In this document: one piece after another, positions 8,536-16,668 of the stretch
Numbering within the stretch: position 1 is the first letter of the stretch
Layout of the letters: every line of letters starts with the position of its first letter
DNA from: Pseudorhodobacter sp. MZDSW-24AT
Lineage (GTDB): Bacteria > Pseudomonadota > Alphaproteobacteria > Rhodobacterales > Rhodobacteraceae
Assembly (NCBI RefSeq): GCF_002794355.1
Contig: NZ_PGOI01000009.1
Span: 332,222 to 396,221 of the forward strand
Direction: 5' to 3'
DNA length: 64,000 nucleotides
Position numbers and translations under genes: made by a program
The notes under the pieces: model-generated
Database searches by the model: none
What the model was told of the DNA's origin: nothing
What the model saw: the letters and a program-made list of their open reading frames with translations, nothing else

Positions 8536-9516
8536 ATGCAGGATATCCTTGGTCTGGCGCTGGCCAACCTTCTGTCGCCCATGATCTTGTGCTTTGCGCT
8601 GGGGCTGTTTGCAGCCTTGGCGCGCTCTGAGCTGACAGTCCCGGAGGCTGCGGCGAAGGCGCTGTCGATCTACCTGCTGTTTGCCATCGGCTTCAAGGGC
8701 GGGGTGGCGGTGGCCGATCATGGGGTGGACGCGCGGCTTCTGGCGGCGCTGGGGGCCGGTGTGGCCTTGTCCTTCGCGCTGCCTTTCGTGGCCTTTGCCC
8801 TTTTGCGCGCCATGACCCGGCTTTCCACCACCGATGCGGCGGCGGTGGCCGCGCATTATGGCTCGATCTCGATCGTGACATTCGTGACCGGGGCTTCGGT
8901 GCTGACCTCACAAGGCATCGCCTCGGAAGGCTATATGGTGGCCGTGGCGGCGGCGATGGAGGCCCCGGCGATCATCTCGGCGCTGTGGCTGGCCCGCCGC
9001 GCGGGCAGCGGGGCCGAGCGGATGGACGCCGAATTGTGGCGCGAGATTTTGCTGAACGGGTCCATCGTGCTGTTGGTCGGGGCCTTTGTGATTGGCATGG
9101 TCACCGGGCAAGACGGGATGGCGCGGATCGAAAGCTTCATCGTGTCGCCGTTCCAAGGGGTGCTGTGCCTGTTCCTGTTGGATATGGGGCTGGTGGCAGG
9201 GCGGGGCCTGCGGGCGTCGCGTGGGGTGCTTAGCCTTGGGGCGGTGGGCTTTGGCTTTGTGATGCCGGTGATCGGGGCCGCTGCCGGGCTGGTGGCGGGG
9301 ATGATCCTTGGCCTGTCCACCGGCGGTGTGGCGCTGATGATGGTGATGGCGGCCTCGGCCAGCTATATCGCGGTGCCGGCGGCGATGCGGGTGGCGCTGC
9401 CCGAGGCGAACCCTTCGGTCTATCTGACGCTTTCGCTGGGGGTGACCTTTCCCTTTAACCTGACGCTTGGCATCCCCGCCTATGTGGCGGTGGCGCAGGC
9501 GGTGACCGGAGGCTGA
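8536..9516 (+). CDS. sbtA: SbtA-type sodium-dependent bicarbonate permease
   Basis: Inner-membrane transporter of the SbtA (DUF897) family, expected to bring in bicarbonate with sodium. About ten hydrophobic segments are visible over 326 aa, arranged as two similar halves. The sequences AAHYGSISIVTF (near 105) and the second-half MAASASYIAVPAAMR (near 272) match the pair of conserved helix-break motifs in SbtA. The cytoplasmic loop around residues 155-170 is short. It sits between carbonic anhydrase and the SbtB-like gene; SbtB is separated by only 5 bases, which supports a regulated transporter-regulator pair. Transport of another anion is possible but less likely given the context. Confidence 0.88.
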   Translation: MQDILGLALANLLSPMILCFALGLFAALARSELTVPEAAAKALSIYLLFAIGFKGGVAVADHGVDARLLAALGAGVALSFALPFVAFALLRAMTRLSTTDAAAVAAHYGSISIVTFVTGASVLTSQGIASEGYMVAVAAAMEAPAIISALWLARRAGSGAERMDAELWREILLNGSIVLLVGAFVIGMVTGQDGMARIESFIVSPFQGVLCLFLLDMGLVAGRGLRASRGVLSLGAVGFGFVMPVIGAAAGLVAGMILGLSTGGVALMMVMAASASYIAVPAAMRVALPEANPSVYLTLSLGVTFPFNLTLGIPAYVAVAQAVTGG

Positions 9517-9521
9517 GACGC

Positions 9522-9830
9522 ATGCAAACGCATAAGGCCAAGCGCGTGGAAATCATCATCGAAGCGCCGATGCAAAGCCGTCTGACCAGTGCCCTGACCC
9601 GTGCCGGGGTGACCGGGTTCACCATTCTGCCAGTGCTGGGCGGATCGGGGCGGTCGGGGGAATGGACCCGCGAAGGGCAGGTCGGACGCGGCGGCATGGT
9701 CGCCGTGGTCTGCCTGATCCGGCCTGAACGGCTGGAAACACTGCTGGACGCTGCCTTTGCGGTGGTCGAGCGCCACATCGGCGTGGTGTCGGTCACCGAT
9801 TGCGAAGTGCTGCGGGCCGAGCGGTTCTGA
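9522..9830 (+). CDS. sbtB: SbtB-like PII signalling protein
   Basis: Small (102 aa) PII-superfamily protein. The ferredoxin-like fold is suggested by the pattern KRVEIIIEA..LTSALTRAGVTGFTI...VAVVCLIRPERLETLLDAAFAVV, with a short T-loop region GGSGRSGEWTREGQ instead of the classical uridylylation-site Tyr51 loop. SbtB binds adenyl nucleotides including cAMP in cyanobacteria and docks on SbtA to control bicarbonate uptake; that function is inferred here from similarity and from the 5-base distance to sbtA. It is not a GlnB/GlnK nitrogen sensor by loop structure. A strong bidirectional terminator follows. Confidence 0.85.
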   Translation: MQTHKAKRVEIIIEAPMQSRLTSALTRAGVTGFTILPVLGGSGRSGEWTREGQVGRGGMVAVVCLIRPERLETLLDAAFAVVERHIGVVSVTDCEVLRAERF

Positions 9831-9855
9831 GCCACGCGGGCGACACGATGACAGC

Positions 9856-9885
9856 AAAAAGCCCGCCGGAGGGGCGGGCTTTTTC
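9856..9885. terminator. Bidirectional terminator between sbtB and asd
   Basis: Stem GCCCGCC / GGCGGGC flanked by AAAAA on the left and TTTTT on the right, so it can serve both the plus-strand sbtB operon and the convergent minus-strand asd gene. Confidence 0.9.
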
Positions 9886-9904
9886 CGGTTTCAGCGGGCG
9901 GTGA

Positions 9905-10927
9905 TCAGCCCTTTTTCAGGCAACGCTGGCCCAGCACTTCGGCGATCTGCACCGCGTTCAGGGCCGCACCCTTGCGCAGGTTGTCTGACACCACCCAGAT
10001 GTTCAGGCCGTTTTCCACCGTCTCGTCCTGACGGATGCGGCTGATATAGGTGGCATATTCGCCCACACATTCGATGGGGGTGATGTAGCCGCCGGCCTCG
10101 CGCTTATCCACGACCAGCACGCCGGGCGCTTCGCGCAGGATATCGGTTGCCTCTTCCCAGTCGAGGTAGTCTTCGAATTCGATGTTCACCGCTTCGGAAT
10201 GGCCCACGAACACCGGCACGCGCACGCAGGTGGCGGTGACCTTGATTTTGGGGTCGAGGATCTTCTTGGTCTCGACGACCATTTTCCATTCTTCCTTGGT
10301 GTCACCGGAATCGAGGAACACATCGATATGCGGGATCACGTTGAAGGCGATCTGCTTGGGGTAGACCGAGGGCGAGACCTCTTGACCCGGGACATAGATG
10401 CCCTTGGTCTGGTTCCACAGCTCGTCAATCGCTTCCTTGCCGGTGCCTGACACGGATTGATAGGTCGAGACCACCACCCGCTTGATGCGCGCGCGGTCAT
10501 GCAAGGGCTTGAGCGCCACCACCATCTGCGCGGTCGAGCAGTTGGGGTTGGCGATGATGTTCTTGTTCTTGTAGCGCACCACGTCGTCGGCGTTCACTTC
10601 CGGCACGATCAGCGGGATGTCGGGATCGTAGCGGTAGAGCGACGAGTTGTCGATCACCACGCAGCCCTGACTTGCGGCCTTGGGCGCATAGGTCTTGGTG
10701 GCATCCGAGCCGATGGCAAAGAGCGCGATGTCCCAGCCAGTGAAGTCGAATGTGTCGAGGTCCATCGTCTTGAGAGTCTTGTCACCGAAGCTGACTTCAG
10801 TGCCCAGCGACTTGCGGCTGGCAAGTGCGGCGATCTCATCCACAGGAAATTCACGCTCGGCGAGGATGTTGAGCATTTCCTTGCCCACATTCCCCGTCGC
10901 GCCCACGACAACGACTTTATAGCCCAT
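9905..10927 (-). CDS. asd: Aspartate-semialdehyde dehydrogenase
   Basis: NADPH-dependent enzyme reducing aspartyl phosphate to aspartate semialdehyde, the branch point for lysine/diaminopimelate, threonine and methionine. The N-terminal nucleotide-binding motif VVVGATGNVG, the catalytic Cys in NPNCSTAQMV and the downstream basic/His residue in CVRVPVFVGHSE are all in place. The start was set to the ATG at 10927 (MGYKVVVVGATG, 340 aa, the family length); a GGAGG lies about 5 bases upstream, inside the longer alternative that starts at 10939. Single gene with a terminator on its 3' side and an intergenic repeat on its 5' side. Confidence 0.97.
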   Translation of the reverse strand: MGYKVVVVGATGNVGKEMLNILAEREFPVDEIAALASRKSLGTEVSFGDKTLKTMDLDTFDFTGWDIALFAIGSDATKTYAPKAASQGCVVIDNSSLYRYDPDIPLIVPEVNADDVVRYKNKNIIANPNCSTAQMVVALKPLHDRARIKRVVVSTYQSVSGTGKEAIDELWNQTKGIYVPGQEVSPSVYPKQIAFNVIPHIDVFLDSGDTKEEWKMVVETKKILDPKIKVTATCVRVPVFVGHSEAVNIEFEDYLDWEEATDILREAPGVLVVDKREAGGYITPIECVGEYATYISRIRQDETVENGLNIWVVSDNLRKGAALNAVQIAEVLGQRCLKKG

Positions 10928-10993
10928 CTGGCCCTCCATGCGTCAAACGACGAGGGTCCTTACCGCAAAGGGGAGGGAGGGGGAAGAGAAAGA

Positions 10994-11034
10994 GCGGGGC
11001 TCTGCCCCGCACCCCGGGATATTTGTGAACAGAT
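10994..11034 (+). repeat. Dispersed intergenic repeat, GGATATTT..GAACAGATG type
   Basis: A GC hairpin (GCGGGGC TCT GCCCCGC, 10994-11010) followed by ACCCCGGGATATTT and GAACAGATG. Related copies occur at 19264-19342, 51610-51683 and, in a CGGAGTATTT form, at 14561-14585, 30768-30792 and 61650-61690. It lies between asd and the MFS gene, in the asd upstream region. Confidence 0.75.
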
Positions 11035-11038
11035 GAGC

Positions 11039-12205
11039 TTAGTCGGTGCGATCTTGCGAGAAGGCGTAGACCAGAAGGCCTGCGGCGAGAAGAAGGGCGA
11101 TGAAGCCGAAGATTGCCGTGTAGGGCGCCGAGGCCGGATCGGCCGGGGTGGCGGCATGCAGGCGGCCGGTGGCGAGTTGCAAGAGGCCGACAGGCGCGAT
11201 GCCAAAGAGGTTCAGGAGCGTCACGCCGCGCCCGGTGAGATGCGCGGGGATGAAGGCGCGGCCATGGGCGATCACCATGGGGAAGGAGGCGCCGGCAAAG
11301 CCGAGTCCCGCGAGCAGGGCAATGGTGAGCGTGGGGCTTTGCGGGGCGGTCCAGAGCCCGAGGATGCAGGCAAGGGCCAGCGCATTGCCGCCGAAGATCA
11401 GCCATTTGCGCGTGCCAAGCGCGCGTTCGAGCGGGCCATAGGCAAAGCTGCCCGCCACCATCGCCAGCCCCATGATCAGGCTGACCTGTCCGATCCAGGC
11501 GGCATCGGCGCCGAAGACATCGCGGAACAGCGGCCCCACCCAAAGCCCGCGGATCGAGGCGGCGGGGGCATAGCAGACCGCCATCATCACCAGCATCGGC
11601 CAGAGCGCAGGCATCTTTAGCAGGTCGAGCAGATTGCCTTTCTGGCCGCCTGCGCTGCGCGGCGGATCCCGCAGCAGCAGCAGGATTGCGAGCGCGATCA
11701 GCGCCGTGATCGCGGCAAGGCCCCAGAGCGTTGTGCGCCAGCCCAAGGCCTCGACCGCCAGCGACAAGGGCAAGGACGAGCCGATGTTGCCCAGATTGCC
11801 GATGCCCACCGTGGCCCCGGCGAGGGTGCCGAAAACGGCGGGCGCATAGCTGCGGGCGAAGATGTAATAGGAAGCCATCAGCACCGAAGAGCAGCCCATG
11901 CCGATCAGCACCATGGCCAGCTTGATCGCGCCCGGCCCGGCGGCGGTGGCAAAGATCGCGGCCCCCAAGGCACCGATGCCCATCAGCACGGCGGTGGTGA
12001 GGCGCGGCCCGACGCGGTCCAGCGCTTCGCCCACCGGGATCTGCATCAGGGCAAAGGCGAGGAACCACAGGCCCGAGGCAGCTGCCAGATCGCTGGCGGT
12101 GGCGCCCAGATCGCGGTCCAGCACCGGGGTCAGCACCGCCAGAAAGGCGCGGTAAAACTGGCTGAGCACGTAAGCCCCCAGAAGGGCTGCAATTCCGGCG
12201 CGCAT
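11039..12205 (-). CDS. MFS transporter
   Basis: Inner-membrane major facilitator protein of 388 aa with about 12 hydrophobic segments. The cytoplasmic loop between TM2 and TM3 shows a DRVGPR-like motif (EALDRVGPRLTTAVLMG), the MFS signature A. The two-halves layout and the lack of a large soluble domain fit a solute or drug exporter; no substrate can be named. The ATG at 12205 opens MRAGIAALLGAYVLSQFYRAF. The next gene upstream (12328-13563) is another MFS protein on the same strand, 122 bases away, but the two are clearly not duplicates. A dispersed repeat follows the stop. Confidence 0.85.
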   Translation of the reverse strand: MRAGIAALLGAYVLSQFYRAFLAVLTPVLDRDLGATASDLAAASGLWFLAFALMQIPVGEALDRVGPRLTTAVLMGIGALGAAIFATAAGPGAIKLAMVLIGMGCSSVLMASYYIFARSYAPAVFGTLAGATVGIGNLGNIGSSLPLSLAVEALGWRTTLWGLAAITALIALAILLLLRDPPRSAGGQKGNLLDLLKMPALWPMLVMMAVCYAPAASIRGLWVGPLFRDVFGADAAWIGQVSLIMGLAMVAGSFAYGPLERALGTRKWLIFGGNALALACILGLWTAPQSPTLTIALLAGLGFAGASFPMVIAHGRAFIPAHLTGRGVTLLNLFGIAPVGLLQLATGRLHAATPADPASAPYTAIFGFIALLLAAGLLVYAFSQDRTD

Positions 12206-12327
12206 GTCTGGTCATCCTCCCTGATGGCCCGCGATCCTTGCAGGGCGCAAGGCGCGGGTCAACGGGCGGCGCGGCGCAAGGGGAGAAGGTGTGGGCACAG
12301 GCCCGGCACCGGGGTCTTTTGGCGCGG

Positions 12328-13563
12328 TCAGGCGCGCAGCGCCACCAGCGGCTTTTCCCGGATCGGCAGATGCACGATGGCGGAAAACGCGCCAACGCCC
12401 ACCCCGATCCACCAGACCAGCGTGTAATCGCCGGTGATGTCATACATCTTGCCGCCCAGCCAGACGCCCAGAAACCCGCCGATCTGATGCGAGAGAAAGA
12501 CAAAGCCGTAGAGCGTGCCCATATAGCGCAGCCCGTAGATATGCGCGACCAGACCGCTGGTCAGCGGCACGGTGGCCAGCCACAGGCTTCCCATCACCGC
12601 CGAGAAGATCAGCACCGATTCCGGCGTGATCGGCATCAGGATAAAGGCGGCGGCGGCGATGGTGCGGGCCACATAGATGCCAGTGAGCAGGTATTTCTTG
12701 GTATAGCGCTTGCCCAGCCAGCCCGCAGTCAGCGTGCCCGCGATATTGGCCAGACCGATGACCGAAATTGCCACCGCCCCCAGCGCCGAGGTGGTGGTGA
12801 TGCCCATGCCCGCCAGCATCCCCGCCGGGTCAATCGGGCCGCAAAGCTCGGTCACGAAGGCCGGGAAATGCGCGGTGATAAAGGCCAGCTGATAGCCGCA
12901 GCTGAAAAAGCCAAGGAAGATCAGGCTGAAGGACGGGTCCTTGAAAGCGCGGGTCAAAACGGCGCCCATGCTTTCCTCCAGCTCGGCGCGGGTGGCGACC
13001 TGCGGCGAGCGGATGAAGGGCAAGGCAAACAGGCTGCACAGGATCAGCGCGGCAAAGATCACAAAGACCTCTTGCCAAGCGTAGGATTGCAAAAGGAATT
13101 CCGCCAGCGGCGCGCCGAACACCTGCCCCATCGACCCGGCGGCGGTGGCAATCCCAAGCGTCATCGACCGGTGCTCGGGGGCCGCCGCACGCCCCACCAC
13201 TGCCAGCACCACGCCAAATCCGGTGCCCGCGATGCCAAAGCCCACCAGAATCTCCAGCAGATGGTGCTGCCCCGGCGTCACCGCAAAAGAGGACAGCACC
13301 AGCCCGGCGGCATAGGTAAGCGCGCCTGCGATGATGGCGCGGCGGTCGCCAAAGCGTTCGGCCAGCGCGCCAAAGATCGGCTGCCCAATGCCCCAGGCGA
13401 GGTTCTGGATCGCGATGGCCAGCGAAAACTCTGCCCGCGCCCAGCCGAATTCCTCGGCAATCGGAATCTGGAACACGCCGAAACTGGCGCGGATGGCAAA
13501 GCCGAGCATCAGGATCACACATCCGGCGATCAGAACGGGGGTGAAGATCGGGGCTTTGGCCAT
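12328..13563 (-). CDS. MFS transporter, oxalate/formate antiporter-like
   Basis: Major facilitator of 411 aa with 12 predicted membrane segments. MFS motif A appears as GALAERFGDRRAIIAG between TM2 and TM3. The N-terminal region SFGVFQIPIAEEFGWARAEFSLA resembles the monocarboxylate/OxlT-like branch, where a helix-loop of this kind precedes TM2. Substrate unknown; an organic-acid carrier is the best guess. The start ATG at 13563 gives MAKAPIFTPVLIAG. It lies between another MFS gene and an aldo/keto reductase, all on the minus strand, but intergenic distances of about 100 bases make a single operon uncertain. Confidence 0.85.
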   Translation of the reverse strand: MAKAPIFTPVLIAGCVILMLGFAIRASFGVFQIPIAEEFGWARAEFSLAIAIQNLAWGIGQPIFGALAERFGDRRAIIAGALTYAAGLVLSSFAVTPGQHHLLEILVGFGIAGTGFGVVLAVVGRAAAPEHRSMTLGIATAAGSMGQVFGAPLAEFLLQSYAWQEVFVIFAALILCSLFALPFIRSPQVATRAELEESMGAVLTRAFKDPSFSLIFLGFFSCGYQLAFITAHFPAFVTELCGPIDPAGMLAGMGITTTSALGAVAISVIGLANIAGTLTAGWLGKRYTKKYLLTGIYVARTIAAAAFILMPITPESVLIFSAVMGSLWLATVPLTSGLVAHIYGLRYMGTLYGFVFLSHQIGGFLGVWLGGKMYDITGDYTLVWWIGVGVGAFSAIVHLPIREKPLVALRA

Positions 13564-13663
13564 GGCGCGCTCCTGTGCGGAGGCGGACGATGTGCCTGAT
13601 GCGGGGCGGCGTCAAATGCTGATTTGTGATCGGCACAATTGCCGAGGCCAGCCGCCCGCGACC

Positions 13664-14476
13664 TCAGCCAAAATCGCGCGGGTCTGGCCCGGTGCGGGTG
13701 CCCGCGTCCAAGGTGGCCATCGCGGTCATCTCTTCGGGCGTCAGGCTGAAATCGGTCACATCCAGATTCTGCGCCAGCCGCCCCGCATGGGTGCTGCGCG
13801 GGATCACCGAACAGCCCAGTTGCAGATGCCAGCGCAAGATCACCTGCGCCGGGGTCTTGCCGCTGCGGGCCACCACCGCCTGCACCGGCGCGCTGTCAAA
13901 GGCCGCGCCTTGCCCCAGTGGCGTCCAGCTTTGGGTGACAATGCCCAGCCGGTCATGCAACGCGCGCAGGTCGGCCTGTTGCAGGCCGGGGTGCAGTTCG
14001 ATCTGGTTCAAGACCGGGGTCACCCCGGTTTCACCGATCAGCCGCTCCAGATGATCGCCCATGAAATTCGACACCCCGATGGATTTCACACGGCCTTCGT
14101 CCCGCAGGCGGATCATCGCGCGCCACGTGTCAAGGTAAAGCCCCTTGGCGGGGCAGGGCCAGTGGATCAGCAACAGATCCGGCTCCAGCCCCAGCCGCGC
14201 CACCGACTCGTCAAAGGCGCGCAGGGTTTCGTCATGGCCCTGACGGTCGTTCCAGACCTTGGTGGTGACAAACACCCGCTCCCGCGGGAGGCCAGAGGCG
14301 CGCAGGCCCGCGCCCAAGCCTTCTTCATTGCCATAGATCGCGGCGCCGTCGATCAGCTCATAGCCAAGCCCCAAAGCGGTGCCGACGATTCTGGCCGTCT
14401 CCTCCGCCGGAACCTGCCAGATTCCCAAGCCCAGCGCCGGAATCCGGTTGCCGTCATTCAGCTTCAGCGTCGCCAT
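13664..14476 (-). CDS. Aldo/keto reductase, 2,5-diketogluconate reductase-like
   Basis: NADPH-dependent carbonyl reductase with a TIM-barrel fold. The catalytic tetrad is visible: Asp and Tyr in ELIDGAAIYGNEEGLG, Lys in VTTKVWND, and His in LLLIHWPCP. The C-terminal motif for NADPH 2'-phosphate (IPRSTHAGRLAQNL) is present. The length of 270 aa fits the AKR5 group (DkgA/DkgB), which reduces 2,5-diketo-D-gluconate, methylglyoxal and other aldehydes. The gene is close to a Gfo/Idh/MocA dehydrogenase but separated by 232 bases of repeat-rich sequence, so a shared pathway is only possible. Confidence 0.9.
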   Translation of the reverse strand: MATLKLNDGNRIPALGLGIWQVPAEETARIVGTALGLGYELIDGAAIYGNEEGLGAGLRASGLPRERVFVTTKVWNDRQGHDETLRAFDESVARLGLEPDLLLIHWPCPAKGLYLDTWRAMIRLRDEGRVKSIGVSNFMGDHLERLIGETGVTPVLNQIELHPGLQQADLRALHDRLGIVTQSWTPLGQGAAFDSAPVQAVVARSGKTPAQVILRWHLQLGCSVIPRSTHAGRLAQNLDVTDFSLTPEEMTAMATLDAGTRTGPDPRDFG

Positions 14477-14560
14477 GTCCGTCTCCCGCAGATTTGGGCG
14501 TCAGGGAACAGATTTCACGCGGCGGATGCAAGCCCGAACTGCCCACCTCCTGGATTTGCA

Positions 14561-14686
14561 TCTTTTAAAAATACTCCGGGGGAGGCGTGCCCCGCCACCG
14601 CGATGCCGCCTGCCACGCGCGCGACTGGGGCACGACGGGGGCGGAGCCCCCCGCACCATCGGCTTGCCCCCGCCCTTCGCGGGGGC
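14561..14686. repeat. Intergenic repeat cluster (CGGAGTATTT-type unit plus GC hairpins)
   Basis: Minus-strand copy of the dispersed repeat (reads CGGAGTATTTTTAAAAGATG on the minus strand, 14561-14580) followed by two GC stems: GGGGGC / GCCCCC at 14637-14651 and GCCCCCGC / GCGGGGGC at 14666-14686. They fill the gap between the Gfo/Idh/MocA gene and the aldo/keto reductase and could act as a terminator for the former. Confidence 0.65.
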
Positions 14687-14708
14687 ACCGCCGGATCACG
14701 CCAGTGGA

Positions 14709-15842
14709 TCAGGCGGGCCGCTTCGGGGCATATGCGGCGCGGGTCAGGTCCACCGCTTGGCCTGTGCGCGCACTTTCCTGCGCGGCCATGCCCATCGCCA
14801 CCGCCCACCAGCCGTCCAGCAGGCTCACCTCGGGGCTTTGCGCGCCGCGCACCACGCGGGCAAAGCCCTGATGCTGGTAAAAGGTGCTGCCATTGTGATC
14901 GCCCGCGGCCAGCAGCGCCGGGTCCACCGGCACCTCCAGCACCTGCGGGCCTTTGGGGGCGCGCGGGCTGACGATCACCTGCGGCACCGGGGGCTCGCCC
15001 AGATGCGCGGGCCAGAACCGGCCCGGACCGGGCACCAGACAGTCGATCTTGCCCTTGGGCCCCACGGCGGCAATCTCTTCCTGATAGCGCGCGCCTTCGG
15101 CGAACATGCACAGTTCCAGCATCGCGCGCAGGCCGCTTTCAAAGTCCACGATCACATAGGCATTGTCCCAGATGTCAGGCGTCTGGCCCTCATAGCGCTC
15201 GTCCAGATGGTTCACCGCCTGGCCCGCCGATGCCATCACCCGCACCGGGTCACAGCCGGCGATCAGGCGCATCAGATCGAAGAAATGGCAGCATTTTTCC
15301 ACCAGCGTGCCGCCGGTGTTGCGGTTGAAGCGGTTCCAGTCGCCCACCTTTTCCAGAAAGGGAAAGCGGTGTTCGCGGATGGTCAGCATCTTGATGCCGC
15401 CCGTGGCCGCCTGCGCTTGCGCGATCAGATGCGCGACGGGGGGCATGTAGCGGTATTCCATCGCCACCCAGATCGGTGCCGGATAGGCGGCGCGGAGCGC
15501 AGCCAGACGGGGGGCCTCGGCCGGGTCGGTGAACAGCGGCTTTTCGCACAGGATCGGCAAGGGCCGGATCGATGCGATCTCTTCGAGCTGCGCCAGATGC
15601 AGATAATTGGGCGAGACGATCAGCAGGCAGTTCACCGCCGGATGCGCCACCACATCGGCAAGGCTGTCCATCATCACCGCGTCCGGGGCCAACTCTGCCG
15701 CCCGCGCGCGCATGGCGGCATCAGGCTCGAAAATCGCCGCCACCCGGGCGCCGGGGATCAGCGCGATGTTGCGCAGATGCTCTTGCCCCATCATGCCGCA
15801 GCCGATGATGCCATATCTCAGATCCATATCTGCCGTATCCAT
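14709..15842 (-). CDS. Gfo/Idh/MocA family oxidoreductase
   Basis: NAD(P)-dependent dehydrogenase of the glucose-fructose oxidoreductase/inositol dehydrogenase family, 377 aa. The Rossmann motif GIIGCGMMGQEHLRN is at about residues 11-25, the conserved CEKPL segment is near 98, and the catalytic-domain motif with Asp/His (EKCCHFFDLMRLI) is near 183. The family usually oxidises or epimerises sugars, inositols or related cyclic polyols; no specific substrate is claimed. Only 7 bases separate it from the GntR gene upstream, so the two form an operon and its expression is probably controlled by that regulator and, through the shared intergenic region, together with the divergent SsuD-like operon. 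Confidence 0.88.
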   Translation of the reverse strand: MDTADMDLRYGIIGCGMMGQEHLRNIALIPGARVAAIFEPDAAMRARAAELAPDAVMMDSLADVVAHPAVNCLLIVSPNYLHLAQLEEIASIRPLPILCEKPLFTDPAEAPRLAALRAAYPAPIWVAMEYRYMPPVAHLIAQAQAATGGIKMLTIREHRFPFLEKVGDWNRFNRNTGGTLVEKCCHFFDLMRLIAGCDPVRVMASAGQAVNHLDERYEGQTPDIWDNAYVIVDFESGLRAMLELCMFAEGARYQEEIAAVGPKGKIDCLVPGPGRFWPAHLGEPPVPQVIVSPRAPKGPQVLEVPVDPALLAAGDHNGSTFYQHQGFARVVRGAQSPEVSLLDGWWAVAMGMAAQESARTGQAVDLTRAAYAPKRPA

Positions 15843-15849
15843 ATCAGCC

Positions 15850-16551
15850 TCATTTCAGGCGGGCCACATAGGCCACGCGGTCAGGGTCATACCAGGTGAA
15901 GGACGCTTCGACCGAGCGGCCGTCCTGCGCCCGGGCGATGCGGGTGATCTTGGGCAGCGGCGTGCCGGGGGGGTGCGGAAAGGCGGCGGGCGCCCACTCG
16001 GGCAGAGGGCCAAGCCCCACCCGGTCTTCCGCCTGTGCGATCCACAGGTTCAGCCGTTGACGGTAGTAAAGGTAAAGCGACTCTGACAGATCCTCGGGGG
16101 CGACGTGCGCCACCAGCGCTGCGTCCAGCCAGATCTCCTCGACCGCCGCCACCACGCCCGACAACAGGCGCAGGCGACGGATGCGATGGCCTTCGGCGCT
16201 GCTGACAAAGGCGGGCAGGCCTTGGTCCTTGGGCAGCCGGTCCACCGAGAGCACCCGCGCGGTGGGCAGGCCGCCGCCCGCCGTCAGTTCCAGCCGGAAC
16301 AGAGCATAGACAGAGCCCGGGTCGGCCTTGGCGCGGATGTAGTTCCCCGAACCCTGCCGCCGCTCCACCAGACCTTTGTCGGCGAGCGCCTGCAAGGCCT
16401 GCCGCAAGGTGCCCACCGCGATGCCAAGCTCTGCCGCCATCTCGCGTTCGGGCGGCAGGCGCTGGCCATCCAGAAGCCGCCCCGCTGCGATGTCGCGGAT
16501 CAAAAGCTCGGTGATCTGCTGATAAAGCGGCAGCGCGCCAGAGAGGGACAT
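15850..16551 (-). CDS. GntR/HutC family transcriptional regulator with UTRA domain
   Basis: 233-aa regulator. An N-terminal winged helix (LYQQITELLIRDIAAG...LPPEREMAAELGIAVGTLRQAL, about residues 9-52) carries the GntR signature. The C-terminal ~150 residues look like a UTRA effector-binding domain, typical of HutC-subfamily repressors that respond to sugars, amino-acid derivatives or similar small metabolites. It is the first gene of a two-gene operon with the Gfo/Idh/MocA dehydrogenase and is divergent from the SsuD-like/AKR/flavin reductase operon; a TATAG-N7-CTATA inverted repeat lies 20 bases upstream of its start. Local autoregulation and control of the divergent operon are likely but inferred. 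Confidence 0.9.
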   Translation of the reverse strand: MSLSGALPLYQQITELLIRDIAAGRLLDGQRLPPEREMAAELGIAVGTLRQALQALADKGLVERRQGSGNYIRAKADPGSVYALFRLELTAGGGLPTARVLSVDRLPKDQGLPAFVSSAEGHRIRRLRLLSGVVAAVEEIWLDAALVAHVAPEDLSESLYLYYRQRLNLWIAQAEDRVGLGPLPEWAPAAFPHPPGTPLPKITRIARAQDGRSVEASFTWYDPDRVAYVARLK

Positions 16552-16570
16552 CGGAGAGGCCGTAAATTGA

Positions 16571-16587
16571 TATAGGATTGATCTATA
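16571..16587. promoter_or_regulatory. Candidate GntR operator
   Basis: Inverted repeat TATAG-N7-CTATA, an AT-rich island in GC-rich sequence, placed between the divergent gntR (start 16551) and the SsuD-like gene (start 16669). HutC-type GntR repressors often bind short palindromes with TATA-like arms; assignment is by position and symmetry only. Confidence 0.45.
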
Positions 16588-16668
16588 GAAATCCCGGTGC
16601 TACGCAAGGGCAAAGATACATCCCGCCCGCAAGATGCGCGCGCCGGGGCTTTAGGGAAGGGGAATGCG

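Noticed and set aside
10457..11620. 387-codon plus-strand frame over asd and the MFS gene
   Set aside because: It crosses two real minus-strand genes and the intergenic repeat; no motif or ribosome-binding site supports it.
14561..14686. Insertion sequence remnant
   Set aside because: No transposase coding fragment or target duplication; only short repeat hairpins.
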